Position numbers and translations under genes: made by a program. Source: CAZOIA01 sp964579675 (GTDB lineage Bacteria > Planctomycetota > Phycisphaerae > UBA1845 > PWPN01). From it: a stretch of 43,716 nt of DNA. Shown one piece after another: positions 6,931 through 15,099 of this stretch. Every line of letters starts with the position of its first letter. Within the stretch, counting starts at the first letter, position 1. The notes under the pieces were generated by a model that did not search any database, was not told the origin of the DNA, and worked only from the letters and a program-made list of their open reading frames with translations. The stretch is taken from the NCBI GenBank assembly GCA_964579675.1, contig CAZOIA010000018.1:1-43716 (forward strand). Reading direction: 5' to 3'.

Positions 6931-8457
6931 TCACTTCCCCCGTCCGGGCACGTTTCGCGGGGCGATGGCCCAGTCGAGGAACTCCAGGCGGGACAGATCC
7001 GGCGGCGGCGGCTCGCCCTTGGGCGAGATTCGGCGGTACTTCTCGACCAGCTTGTCGAGCAGCACCGAGACGATCTGGGCTTTGGCGGGATCCCGGGCCG
7101 CGTTGTGCATCTCCTCCGGGTCGCGAGCGAGGTCGAACAGTTTCACTTCCGGGCCCCTCGGCCGCTCGACCGGCTCGTAGCCGAGCCAGTTCACGTCATC
7201 GTTGCTTGTGCCGTAGATCAGCTTGTACCGCTCCGTGCGGATCATGGCCTCTTCAGTCGGCTGGTACTCGCTGAAGACGGCGTCGCGCACGGCGGAGATT
7301 CTGCCCTCCACGAGCGGTTGCAACGAGAAGCCGTGCAGGTCCCGCACCGGCCCCTCGTCCCGGTCAAACGGGACACCCAGGTAATCCAGCACGGTCGGCG
7401 CGATGTCGACGAACTCCACCAGTGCCTCCGTACTCGCCCCGGCCTGGATCCGCCCCGGGAACCGCATCACCAGCGGAGCCCGCACCGCCCGCTCATAGAA
7501 ACAGTGCTTCTCGAATCGACCGTGCTCACCCAGGTGGTACCCGTGGTCGCCCAGATAAACGACCAGCGTGTTGTCAGCCAGGTTCAGCTCATCCAGAACC
7601 GACAGCACCCGCCCGACGTTGAGGTCAAGAAACGCGACCGACGTGTGGTAGCTGGCGATAATCCCCTGTTTGTCCTCGTGCGTCAGGTCCACGAATATCT
7701 TGGGGATCTGGCCGGCGTCCTCGGGCCCGGGCGTCGGGACCGGCATGTCTTTCGGGTCGTAGCGGCCCGCGAACTCGACCGGGAACCAGAACGGTGAATG
7801 GGGTTCATGAAAGCCGACCTGGACGAAGAACGGCTCGTCGGCGTGGGCCTTCATGAAGCTGATCGCTTCCCGCGCGTACCAGGTGTCGGGCATGTCGTCG
7901 TCGTATCTGCCCAGAGGCCGGTAGAAGCCGTTCAGCCAGATCCGGGCATGGTCCCTGAACGGTCTCCAGGGCGGCAGGACGTCGAGCCCTTCCGGTAGGG
8001 GCCGGTCGGAACCATGCTCGCGGAACCTCTTCTGAGCCTCCCTCGGCGTGCGGTGCACCTCGAACCCGTGCCGCTTGCTCGAATTGAAGTGCATCTTCCC
8101 GAACGCCCCCGTGCGATAGCCGGCCTCACGCAGTCGTTCGGCCAGCGTCCAGGCCTCGTCGTCCAGCGCGTGCCGGAGTAGCGTCACGCCGACCGCGTGC
8201 GGGTACCGGCCGGTAAGGAATGATTGCCGCGAGGATGTGCACATGGGCGAGTTCGCGTATGCCCGATCGAACCGCACGCCCGATGCCGCCAGTCGATCGA
8301 GGTTCGGCGTCTGGGCGAGCTTGCTGCCGTAGGCACCGTATGCTTCGTACCGGTGATCATCGGCCACGATGATGAGGACGTTCGGGCGAGTCGTTTGGGC
8401 TCCCTGCGCCAGGCTGACCGCGGCGAGCGATACAATACATCCGATCAATCGCGACAT
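6931..8457 (-). CDS. Secreted sulfatase (iduronate-2-sulfatase-like, S1 family)
   Basis: 508 residues from the ATG at 8455-8457, behind CTGGAGAACC; the in-frame extension to 8562 lacks coding character. The N-terminus is a Sec signal peptide ending near AQGAQ. Sulfatase motifs: IIVADDHR (metal Asp, residues 33-34), the formylglycine site as C73-T-S-S-R77 followed by LTGRYPH, AFGKMHF, and YLGDHGYHLGEHGRFEKH. It hydrolyses sulfate esters, probably on polysaccharides, in the periplasm or outside. Odd point: the usual Pro at the third site position (C-x-P-x-R) is Ser. Its promoter region overlaps that of the divergent DUF4432 gene. Confidence 0.9.
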   Translation of the reverse strand: MSRLIGCIVSLAAVSLAQGAQTTRPNVLIIVADDHRYEAYGAYGSKLAQTPNLDRLAASGVRFDRAYANSPMCTSSRQSFLTGRYPHAVGVTLLRHALDDEAWTLAERLREAGYRTGAFGKMHFNSSKRHGFEVHRTPREAQKRFREHGSDRPLPEGLDVLPPWRPFRDHARIWLNGFYRPLGRYDDDMPDTWYAREAISFMKAHADEPFFVQVGFHEPHSPFWFPVEFAGRYDPKDMPVPTPGPEDAGQIPKIFVDLTHEDKQGIIASYHTSVAFLDLNVGRVLSVLDELNLADNTLVVYLGDHGYHLGEHGRFEKHCFYERAVRAPLVMRFPGRIQAGASTEALVEFVDIAPTVLDYLGVPFDRDEGPVRDLHGFSLQPLVEGRISAVRDAVFSEYQPTEEAMIRTERYKLIYGTSNDDVNWLGYEPVERPRGPEVKLFDLARDPEEMHNAARDPAKAQIVSVLLDKLVEKYRRISPKGEPPPPDLSRLEFLDWAIAPRNVPGRGK

Positions 8458-8521
8458 GGCTCGGTTCTCCAGGTACGGCGTGCTGCTCTTGCCCACGATT
8501 GAAGGGCATCCGGGTGGGTGG

Positions 8522-8550
8522 ATCGTAGAGCCGGCTGGTGTTCGTGGCAA
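8522..8550 (-). promoter_or_regulatory. Candidate promoter for the sulfatase gene
   Basis: Minus-strand TTGCCA (8545-8550), exactly 17 bases, TACGAT (8522-8527); leader about 60 bases. Confidence 0.45.
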
Positions 8551-8564
8551 GCCGCGGCGCACGG

Positions 8565-8593
8565 TTTACGCCCGGCCGAGAGCGTCGTAGAAT
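8565..8593 (+). promoter_or_regulatory. Candidate promoter for the DUF4432 gene
   Basis: TTTACG (8565-8570), 17-base spacer, TAGAAT (8588-8593). It lies only 15 bases from the opposing sulfatase promoter, so one regulator could act on both. Confidence 0.4.
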
Positions 8594-8654
8594 GCCGGCC
8601 AACTGCGGGAATCATCAGTTTCGCGAGAGAGCCATGGATCAGGAGGAACACCGG

Positions 8655-9743
8655 ATGGCCAAGAGAAACGCTGTTGCCTCGGGGTCGCGCCCCTTCGCCA
8701 ACGCCCCCGTGATCAACCCCCTCCAACTCGGGGGGATCGAGACCTCGGTTCTCGACAACGGCCCGGGACGGGGCGTGCGCATCGCATGGGTCAATACCGG
8801 GGCTGGACTGCGATACAAGGTCGTCATCGACCGCGGGTTGGACATTGCCGACGCCGAGTTCCTGGGCCACTCCCTTACCTGGCATTCGCTCACCGGCGTG
8901 ACCGCCCCCTCGCACAGCTACAACCACGGCATGGATTGGCTGCGGGCGTTCTACGGGGGCCTGCTGGTCAGTTGCGGCCCCTTGAACACCGGCGCTCCCT
9001 TCGTGGAGGACGGGCAGGAGTACGGGATCCACGGCACCCATTCGCATACCCGGGCCATCGTCGAGTCGATCATCAACCCCGACCCCGCCCGCGGGCAATA
9101 CCAGATGAGCATCACCGGTATCGTGCGAACCGCCCGCGTGTTCGGGCCCAACGTCGAGCTCCGCCGCACGATCAGCGGCACGATCGGCGAACCATGGATC
9201 CGCATCCACGATCACTTCACCAACCGCGGGAACCAGATGGTGCCTCATGCCTGGCTCCTGCACATCAACTTCGGGTTCCCATTGCTGGAGCCCGGCGCCA
9301 GCACCTACTGCTACCAGGGCAAGATCTCGCCGCGGGCTGAAGACGTTGACTGGTTCACCAAGCGCAAGGATTATCGCGCCGCCCCCAGGCCCCAGGAGGC
9401 GCACCGCGGCCCGGGCGAGGTCTTCACCTACATCGACCCCAAGGCCGACGCCAGAGGCATCGTGCTGGCCGGCGTGGTCAATAAGAAGCGCGGGCTGGCG
9501 GTGAAGGTGGAATTCGCCAAGAAGGACTACCCGCGGCTGGGCAACTGGCAGCACTGGGGGCCCGGCGGCTCATATACCGGCGCCCTGGAGCCGATGACCG
9601 CCGGCGTCGAGGGCCGACCCATCGACCGCGAGCGAGGCTGGCTGCGGTTCCTGAAACCGGGTCAGGCAGTCGAACTCACCTGCACGATCACCGCCACCGA
9701 TGATAAGCGCCAGATCGCCCGGCTGCTGAAGCTGAATCGCTGA
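8655..9743 (+). CDS. DUF4432 family protein (aldose-1-epimerase-like)
   Basis: 362 residues. The start is set at the ATG at 8655 because AGGAGG (8641-8646) is ideally spaced; the earlier ATG at 8634 is not. Family signatures are GRGVRIAWVNTGAGLRYKVV, DRGLDIADAEFLGHSLTWHS, WLRAFYGGLLVSCGPLNTG and DGQEYGIHGTHSHTRA. DUF4432 proteins have the galactose-mutarotase-like beta fold and bind sugars; the exact reaction is not established. There is no signal peptide, so it is probably cytoplasmic. It precedes a Tat-exported sugar oxidoreductase by about 100 bases and diverges from a sulfatase, which fits a carbohydrate-utilisation locus. Confidence 0.88.
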   Translation: MAKRNAVASGSRPFANAPVINPLQLGGIETSVLDNGPGRGVRIAWVNTGAGLRYKVVIDRGLDIADAEFLGHSLTWHSLTGVTAPSHSYNHGMDWLRAFYGGLLVSCGPLNTGAPFVEDGQEYGIHGTHSHTRAIVESIINPDPARGQYQMSITGIVRTARVFGPNVELRRTISGTIGEPWIRIHDHFTNRGNQMVPHAWLLHINFGFPLLEPGASTYCYQGKISPRAEDVDWFTKRKDYRAAPRPQEAHRGPGEVFTYIDPKADARGIVLAGVVNKKRGLAVKVEFAKKDYPRLGNWQHWGPGGSYTGALEPMTAGVEGRPIDRERGWLRFLKPGQAVELTCTITATDDKRQIARLLKLNR

Positions 9744-9846
9744 GCTGACGGTAGTGTCCGGTGGTTCTTCCTGCTCGCAGCACACCCGGACCGGGTGGCC
9801 CCTTGTCTGAAAGTAACGATCTTACAATGGCATGGAGAATCGTGTC

Positions 9847-10977
9847 ATGGACCAGCGTGGTTCGACAAGGATAAGCCGGCGTACGTTTGTCGCGGCAGCA
9901 GCAGCAGCCGGCGCATCCGTGATCCATTCAGCCCACGCCCGGGAGAACCAGCCTTCCAACAGCAAGGAGACCGGCATGCTTCGCGTTGCCCAGATCGGCA
10001 TGCAGGGGCACTTCGGGGATATCGTCCGCGGGATTCCCGAGATCCAGGACTGCCAACTCGTCGCCGTCGCCCGCTCCTGGCCCGACGAACCGATTGAGAA
10101 GCTGAGTAAGTTCCCGGCCTGGAACCCCCAGACCCGCGTCTACGACGACTATCGCAAGATGCTCGATGAAGCCGGGCCCGACGTGGTATCGGTCTTCGCG
10201 CCGTATGCCCACAACGGCAGGTTCAACATCGCCGCGGTCCACCACGGCTGCCACGTCATCAGTGAAAAACCGCTGGCCGCGACCATGGACGAGCTGAACC
10301 GCCTGCGGGCTGAGCGCGACAACGCGGGCGTCCGCGTCACCGCCATGCTGCCGATGAGGCTGCACCCCACGTTCACCGCCGCTCACAAGGCCGTTGAGGA
10401 CGGCTCTATCGGTGAGCCTTTCCTCGTCTCCGCTCAGAAGTCCTACCGCTGGGGTACCGACCGCCCCTGGTACTTCAAGCTCCGCAAGGACTACGGCGGG
10501 TCGATACCCTGGGTCGCCATCCACGCCATCGACTTCATCCGCTACGTGACCGGGCTCGATTATGCCGGGGTAACCGCCCGGCAAGCGGTCAAGGTGCACC
10601 GGGACTACCCGCAGTGCGAGGATTGCGGGGCCCTGCTGTTCGAGATGACCAACGGGGGGCAGGCAACGCTGACGTTCGACTACCTCCGGCCCCGAAAGGC
10701 GGGCAGTCACGGCGACGATCGTCTGCGCGTCGCCGGCTCGAAAGGCATCGTCGAAGTGCGACTCGACGCCCGGACTTTCTGCGAGCTCACCACGAACGAC
10801 CGGGAGCCGAAGCAGTTGCCGCTTCCCGATTCACGCAAGAACGTCTTCATTGACTTCGTCGAGGAGCTCCGCGGCGGCAAGCCCCACTTCCTCTCCCCCG
10901 AGGACCCCTTCCGGGCCACCGAGGTCGCCATCAAAGCGCGCGACGCTGCCGACGCTCGAAAGACCATGCCGCTGTGA
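9847..10977 (+). CDS. Tat-exported Gfo/Idh/MocA family oxidoreductase
   Basis: 376 residues from the ATG at 9847 (GGAG 9 bases upstream; an ATG at 9832 is the alternative). The N-terminal ISRRTFVAAAAAAGAS is a twin-arginine signal. After it, MLRVAQIGMQGHFGDIV replaces the strict GxGxxG NAD(P) motif, so cofactor binding may be weakened. SEKPLAATMDELNRL holds the family's EKP motif, and GGSIPWVAIHAIDFIRYVTG carries the substrate-pocket histidine region. Members oxidise or reduce sugars and cyclitols; export implies the cofactor is carried in with the folded protein. It probably forms an operon with the DUF4432 gene. Confidence 0.88.
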   Translation: MDQRGSTRISRRTFVAAAAAAGASVIHSAHARENQPSNSKETGMLRVAQIGMQGHFGDIVRGIPEIQDCQLVAVARSWPDEPIEKLSKFPAWNPQTRVYDDYRKMLDEAGPDVVSVFAPYAHNGRFNIAAVHHGCHVISEKPLAATMDELNRLRAERDNAGVRVTAMLPMRLHPTFTAAHKAVEDGSIGEPFLVSAQKSYRWGTDRPWYFKLRKDYGGSIPWVAIHAIDFIRYVTGLDYAGVTARQAVKVHRDYPQCEDCGALLFEMTNGGQATLTFDYLRPRKAGSHGDDRLRVAGSKGIVEVRLDARTFCELTTNDREPKQLPLPDSRKNVFIDFVEELRGGKPHFLSPEDPFRATEVAIKARDAADARKTMPL

Positions 10978-11559
10978 TCGACGGCGGAGAATGCGAAACC
11001 GCCGAGGCATGGCAAGCAGCGCCGATGGGATGACCAAGGCAAATACAAAGTGGAGTTGTGCAGAGTCCGCCCAAACGGGGCTCTCTTGGGGTACCGACCC
11101 CCGCCGGACGCGGGCGGAAAAACCGGTCCTTGGAGTCATCACCATGCTTTGTTTACATCAAACCTGAAGCGCTGCGGCCAACTGCGGCCTGGCGCGAAAG
11201 ACCACGCCGTCGGGAACGGATCCGTTCGCCTTGCGTGTTCTACTGTCCTGCTTCAGTCGGAATTGGAGAATGCCGCCGCGCGGGTTTGACCGATTTGGAT
11301 GCCACAGTCCCGATTCCGCTGCCACTTTTTCGAAAACCACTTGACATACGGCCAGAGGTATGGTACTTATCGGTCTTCAGTTTCCGGTGCTCCACACCGG
11401 GCAGAGTTCCCGGCGAGGCGGCGGATAAACGCGCTGTGGGTCCCTCGCCGGCTGAGCCGGGCCACCGGGGGCGGGCAGAAGCGATGAGCACTTCGGCACA
11501 CGACGGCATCAGAGCGACCGGACCACCACGGGAGTTCGCTCAAGAACCCCTCTCGGGAC
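10978..11559. other. Gene-free stretch upstream of the beta-helix gene
   Basis: 582 bases with no convincing ORF on either strand. A 6-bp-stem hairpin (CGGCGG 10982-10987 with CCGCCG 10999-11004) follows the oxidoreductase stop and may help end its transcript. A promoter-like sequence is at 11341-11369. I see no tRNA-like or riboswitch-like fold in the rest. Confidence 0.5.
11341..11369 (+). promoter_or_regulatory. Candidate promoter for the beta-helix gene
   Basis: A perfect TTGACA (11341-11346) and a 17-base spacer lead to TACTTA (11364-11369), preceded by TGG as a partial extended -10. The leader would be about 185 bases. Confidence 0.35.
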
Positions 11560-14500
11560 TTGTTTCACTATTCTCTTACTTTTGGAAGGAGGACGCAAAC
11601 CACGAGAAGCGCAATGGCATGTGTAACTGTTGTGGCCACGCTGCTAGTGGTAGGCGCGCCGGTCCTGGCGGTCACCGAGGTCGGCGGGCTGATCGCCAGC
11701 GATACCACCTGGGATCTGGCCGGGAGCCCGTACCTGGTGACACTGGACGCCGGCGGGTCGATCATGGTCGGCTTCGGCGCCACCCTGACTATCGAGCCCG
11801 GCGTCGAGGTCCGATTGAAGCATGATATGGGCCTGACGGTCGGACACACCGGGTTCGGCCCGGGGACCCTGGTGGCCAGGGGAACCGAGGCCTCGCCGAT
11901 CAGCTTTACCACCAACGCCCCCTATGAGCCGGGGCCCAACCCTCCGCCGCCCGCTCCCGGTGACTGGGTGCGGATCTACTTCACCGACTACGCCACCGAT
12001 GCCGAGTACGACGCCTTGGGCCACTACCTCACCGGCTGCGTGCTGGAACACGTCATCGTCGAGTACGCCGGCGACGGCGGGCCGGCCATCACCGCGTCGA
12101 GTTGCTCGCCCTACCTGGGCCACTGCGAGGTCCAGCATAGCGCGGAGCGGGGTATCTACGTGGACGCCGCCAGTGCCCCGACGGTCAGGATCGAGAGCTG
12201 CGACGTCTCCCACTGTAGCACAAGCGGGGCCGGGGGCGGGGTCCTCGTCACCATCGAGGAGATGGGCACGGTGCGGATCGAAGGCTGCGAAGTTTCCCAC
12301 TGTGCTGCCACGGGCAGCGGGGGCGGAATAAGCGTGCACGGTGGTAATCGTTATGTCGTCAGCGGCAACACGGTCAGAGATTGTCACGCCGGGCCGCAGA
12401 AGGACGTGTATGGAGGGGGTATCTACGTCAGCGCCTCGAACTGCACGTTCGAGCACAACACCGTGGAAGACAACAGCCTGACCAGTTCTACCAGTGGTGA
12501 CAACCCCCACGGATACGGCGGCGGCGTGCACATCCAAGCCGAATGCACGGTGACGGACAACACCATCACCGGCAACACGGCGAGCATCTCGGGCAACGAC
12601 AACCTGTACGCATACGGCGGCGGGTTTTACATCAATGGGGCCTGTACGCTGACTCACAACACTATGAGCGGCAACACGTTGAGTAGCTCGGGCGCGGGCA
12701 ACTCATGGCGGCATTACGTATACGGCGGCGGGCTCTACATCAATGGGACCTCTACGCTGACGGACAACAGCATCACCGGCAACACCGCTAGCAGCTCGGC
12801 GAGCTACTCCGATGTACGCGCATACGGTGGCGGGCTCTACATCAATGGGCCCTCTACGCTGACGGAGAACAGCATCACCGGCAACACCGCTAGCAGCTCG
12901 GCGAACTACGACGATGTACGCGCGTACGGTGGCGGGCTCTACATCAATGGGGCCTGCACGCTGACGGAGAACAGCGTCAGCGGGAACACGGCGAGCACCT
13001 CCGGGCGTTACGAATTGTACGCAAACGGCGGGGGAATCCTTGTCGAAGGTGACTGTACGCTCACGGGCAACACGGTCACCGGCAACGCAGCGAGCAGCTG
13101 GGCCGGGCACGACCGACACTACTCATTCGGCGGCGGCATCTGCATCGGTGGCGCGTCTATCCTCACAGGTAACCGTGTCACAGCCAACAGCGCCAGCGTC
13201 TCGGGCGATGACTACCTCTGCGTATACGGCGGCGGAGTGTCTGCCAACGGGATGTGTACGATGGAGGGCAACCACGTCATCGGCAACAGCGCAACGGCAT
13301 CCGGGACGGGCCAGGATCAGCGCGCATATGGTGGGGGGATCCGGCTGGGGCCGGACTGCGACGGCTCGGTCGTGACCGGCAACGACATCTGCGACAACAT
13401 CGTTCAATCGGACGAGGACAGGGGCTACGGCGGCGGCATCTACTTGTACTACAGTCCAAACTGTGAGTTCACATCGAACAGGATTACCGGGAACATCGGA
13501 GATAAACACGGCGGCGGGATCTGTGTCGATCACGGCAGCGGCTTCCAATTGACCTCGAACACGATCACGCAGAACACGGCCGGGAACTATGGCGGTGCTC
13601 TCTACCTGTATCAGAGCGAGGGCTCGGTGTTGACCTGGAACGTGGTCACAGAGAACACGGCTGACCTCGAGGGCGGCGGGATGCACTTCGACCAGAGCGG
13701 CAGTTGCACGATGACCGATTGTGCGGTGGCCCACAATCACACGAACGCCGGTGACACCGGGGGGATCTACGTCTACGAAAGCACCTGGATGTCGTTCGCG
13801 GGTGATCCGGTCACGGGATCATATAACGTCATCAAGGACAACGACGGCTATTACATCTACAACGACACGGCGTTCGACCCGGCCGGGAGCGGGGACATCG
13901 ACGCCTCCTACCTCCAGTGGGGCACGGACGACATGCAGGCAATACAGGACTGCATCTACGACTACTTCGACAATGCGAACCTTGGCTTCGTGCTCTTCTA
14001 TCCCCTCTGGGAGGACCCGGAGCTGTGGCGGTGGCCCAGGGCGGCGGTGTCCCGCAAGACCCACGGGGCGCTGGGCGATTTCGACATCGAGCTGCCCCTG
14101 GCGCCGGCCGCACCCGAGGATACCGCCATCGAGACCCGCAGGGACGGCGTGCAGCAGGTGGTCCTGACCTTCACCGAGCCGATCGAGGCCATCGACGGCA
14201 CACCGGACGACACCGAGGTCGCCTTGACCTGTGACGGCTCGCCCTGCGGCAGTGTCGATGCGGTGACGATTGTCGGCCAGGTTATGACCATCGACATATC
14301 GGGCGTCCCCGACGCCACCTGCCTGGCGATCACGGTCAGCGGGATTGCCGACCTGGTGGGCAACCCGTTGGTCGGCGACCACGACGTGCAGGTGGTGGTC
14401 CTGGCCGCCGACGTGAACAGCGACGGCAACGCGGACCTGATCGACATGGCCTACGTCAAGAGCAAGAACGGCGAGCCCCTGTCGCCGCTTCCTTGCGACG

Positions 14501-14604
14501 ACCCGGACTTTGCCCGGTTCGACCTGAACGTGGACGGCAACATTGACCTGATCGACATGGCCCTGGCCAAGAGCAGGAACGGCAACTCTGCGGCTTGTCC
14601 GTAG
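11560..14604 (+). CDS. Secreted right-handed parallel beta-helix protein with dockerin-like C-terminus
   Basis: About 1014 residues. A signal peptide core (VTVVATLLVVGAPVLA) is followed by a beta-helix capping region, then from about residue 170 to 750 many PbH1-type coils with GGGLYING, LTDNSITGN and TASSS phrases. Next is an Ig-like/SbsA-like segment (about 850-940) and two Ca-binding dockerin-like repeats, DVNSDGNADLIDMA and DLNVDGNIDLIDMA, at the end. It is probably an extracellular carbohydrate-binding or lyase-like protein anchored by dockerin-cohesin contact; no catalytic site is recognisable. The start is uncertain: the TTG at 11560 gives an Arg-containing n-region; the ATG at 11614 gives none; an AAGGAGG at 11586-11592 is best spaced for an in-frame ACG at 11602. 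Confidence 0.85.
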   Translation: MFHYSLTFGRRTQTTRSAMACVTVVATLLVVGAPVLAVTEVGGLIASDTTWDLAGSPYLVTLDAGGSIMVGFGATLTIEPGVEVRLKHDMGLTVGHTGFGPGTLVARGTEASPISFTTNAPYEPGPNPPPPAPGDWVRIYFTDYATDAEYDALGHYLTGCVLEHVIVEYAGDGGPAITASSCSPYLGHCEVQHSAERGIYVDAASAPTVRIESCDVSHCSTSGAGGGVLVTIEEMGTVRIEGCEVSHCAATGSGGGISVHGGNRYVVSGNTVRDCHAGPQKDVYGGGIYVSASNCTFEHNTVEDNSLTSSTSGDNPHGYGGGVHIQAECTVTDNTITGNTASISGNDNLYAYGGGFYINGACTLTHNTMSGNTLSSSGAGNSWRHYVYGGGLYINGTSTLTDNSITGNTASSSASYSDVRAYGGGLYINGPSTLTENSITGNTASSSANYDDVRAYGGGLYINGACTLTENSVSGNTASTSGRYELYANGGGILVEGDCTLTGNTVTGNAASSWAGHDRHYSFGGGICIGGASILTGNRVTANSASVSGDDYLCVYGGGVSANGMCTMEGNHVIGNSATASGTGQDQRAYGGGIRLGPDCDGSVVTGNDICDNIVQSDEDRGYGGGIYLYYSPNCEFTSNRITGNIGDKHGGGICVDHGSGFQLTSNTITQNTAGNYGGALYLYQSEGSVLTWNVVTENTADLEGGGMHFDQSGSCTMTDCAVAHNHTNAGDTGGIYVYESTWMSFAGDPVTGSYNVIKDNDGYYIYNDTAFDPAGSGDIDASYLQWGTDDMQAIQDCIYDYFDNANLGFVLFYPLWEDPELWRWPRAAVSRKTHGALGDFDIELPLAPAAPEDTAIETRRDGVQQVVLTFTEPIEAIDGTPDDTEVALTCDGSPCGSVDAVTIVGQVMTIDISGVPDATCLAITVSGIADLVGNPLVGDHDVQVVVLAADVNSDGNADLIDMAYVKSKNGEPLSPLPCDDPDFARFDLNVDGNIDLIDMALAKSRNGNSAACP
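12721..13026 (+). repeat. Three near-identical 102-bp coding repeats in the beta-helix gene
   Basis: Units begin at 12721, 12823 and 12925, each with TACGGYGGCGGGCTCTAC and encoding one 34-residue stretch. The first two are almost identical at DNA level; neighbouring coils are diverged. This points to recent slippage or unequal exchange that lengthens the helix. Confidence 0.75.
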
Positions 14605-14623
14605 CGAAGTAATTCGAGGTGGA

Positions 14624-14689
14624 GCAGGTCAACGACCTGCCTTCACCATCTGCGGATCGTCGATAGTTGCGGCAGGTCGTTGACCTGCC
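14624..14689. terminator. Paired hairpins after the beta-helix gene
   Basis: GCAGGTC-AAC-GACCTGC (14624-14640) and its reverse complement GCAGGTC-GTT-GACCTGC (14672-14688) follow the stop by 20 and 68 bases. Each forms a 7-bp stem, and the two can also pair with each other into a longer structure. No T-run follows, so this is either a structured 3' end or a dispersed repeat. Confidence 0.4.
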
Positions 14690-14722
14690 CTGCCTGATCA
14701 GAGCCCCAAGCGCCAGCGCGGA

Positions 14723-14935
14723 TAACGGCTCGGAGCTGGGCTCTGCGAGCCCGGTGAGTTGCATTCCGTATTCCGAGCCGGGCTCTGCGAGCCCGGTGCC
14801 CCTTCGCGGCGTGAGGTCTAGCCATTCGAGGAACCACCGGCCTCACAGAGGCCGGCTCTGATCGCGCCGCAACCAACTCGGATTGCGCCGCAGCCGGCTC
14901 TGATCGCGCCGGAACCGGCTCTGATCGCGCCGGAG
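14723..14935. repeat. REP-like composite element, copy near 14.8 kb
   Basis: Palindromes of the GGGCTCTGCGAGCCC type (around 14739-14755 and 14779-14797) are followed by CCGGCCTCACAGAGGCCGG (about 14838-14856). The order and spacing match the element at 30259-30357, and the stems resemble those flanking the RAYT gene. Three decayed CCGGCTCTGATCGCGCCG-like units follow to 14935. Confidence 0.75.
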
Positions 14936-14971
14936 GGGGCGCGAAACACGTACGAAGCCCGCGGCTCGATG

Positions 14972-15000
14972 GTGTCAAAACCGGTCGGTTTGGCTACAAT
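14972..15000 (+). promoter_or_regulatory. Candidate promoter for the aspartic-protease-like gene
   Basis: GTGTCA (14972-14977), 17-base spacer, TACAAT (14995-15000), about 95 bases before the gene start. Confidence 0.4.
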
Positions 15001-15099
15001 ATATATGGAGGCGGCCTATCGGGACGCTTGGGTCGCGGAGGATTCTACAGGGATATCGCCGTCGCGGAAGGGGCCGGGCTTGCCGGGAAAAGAACTACC

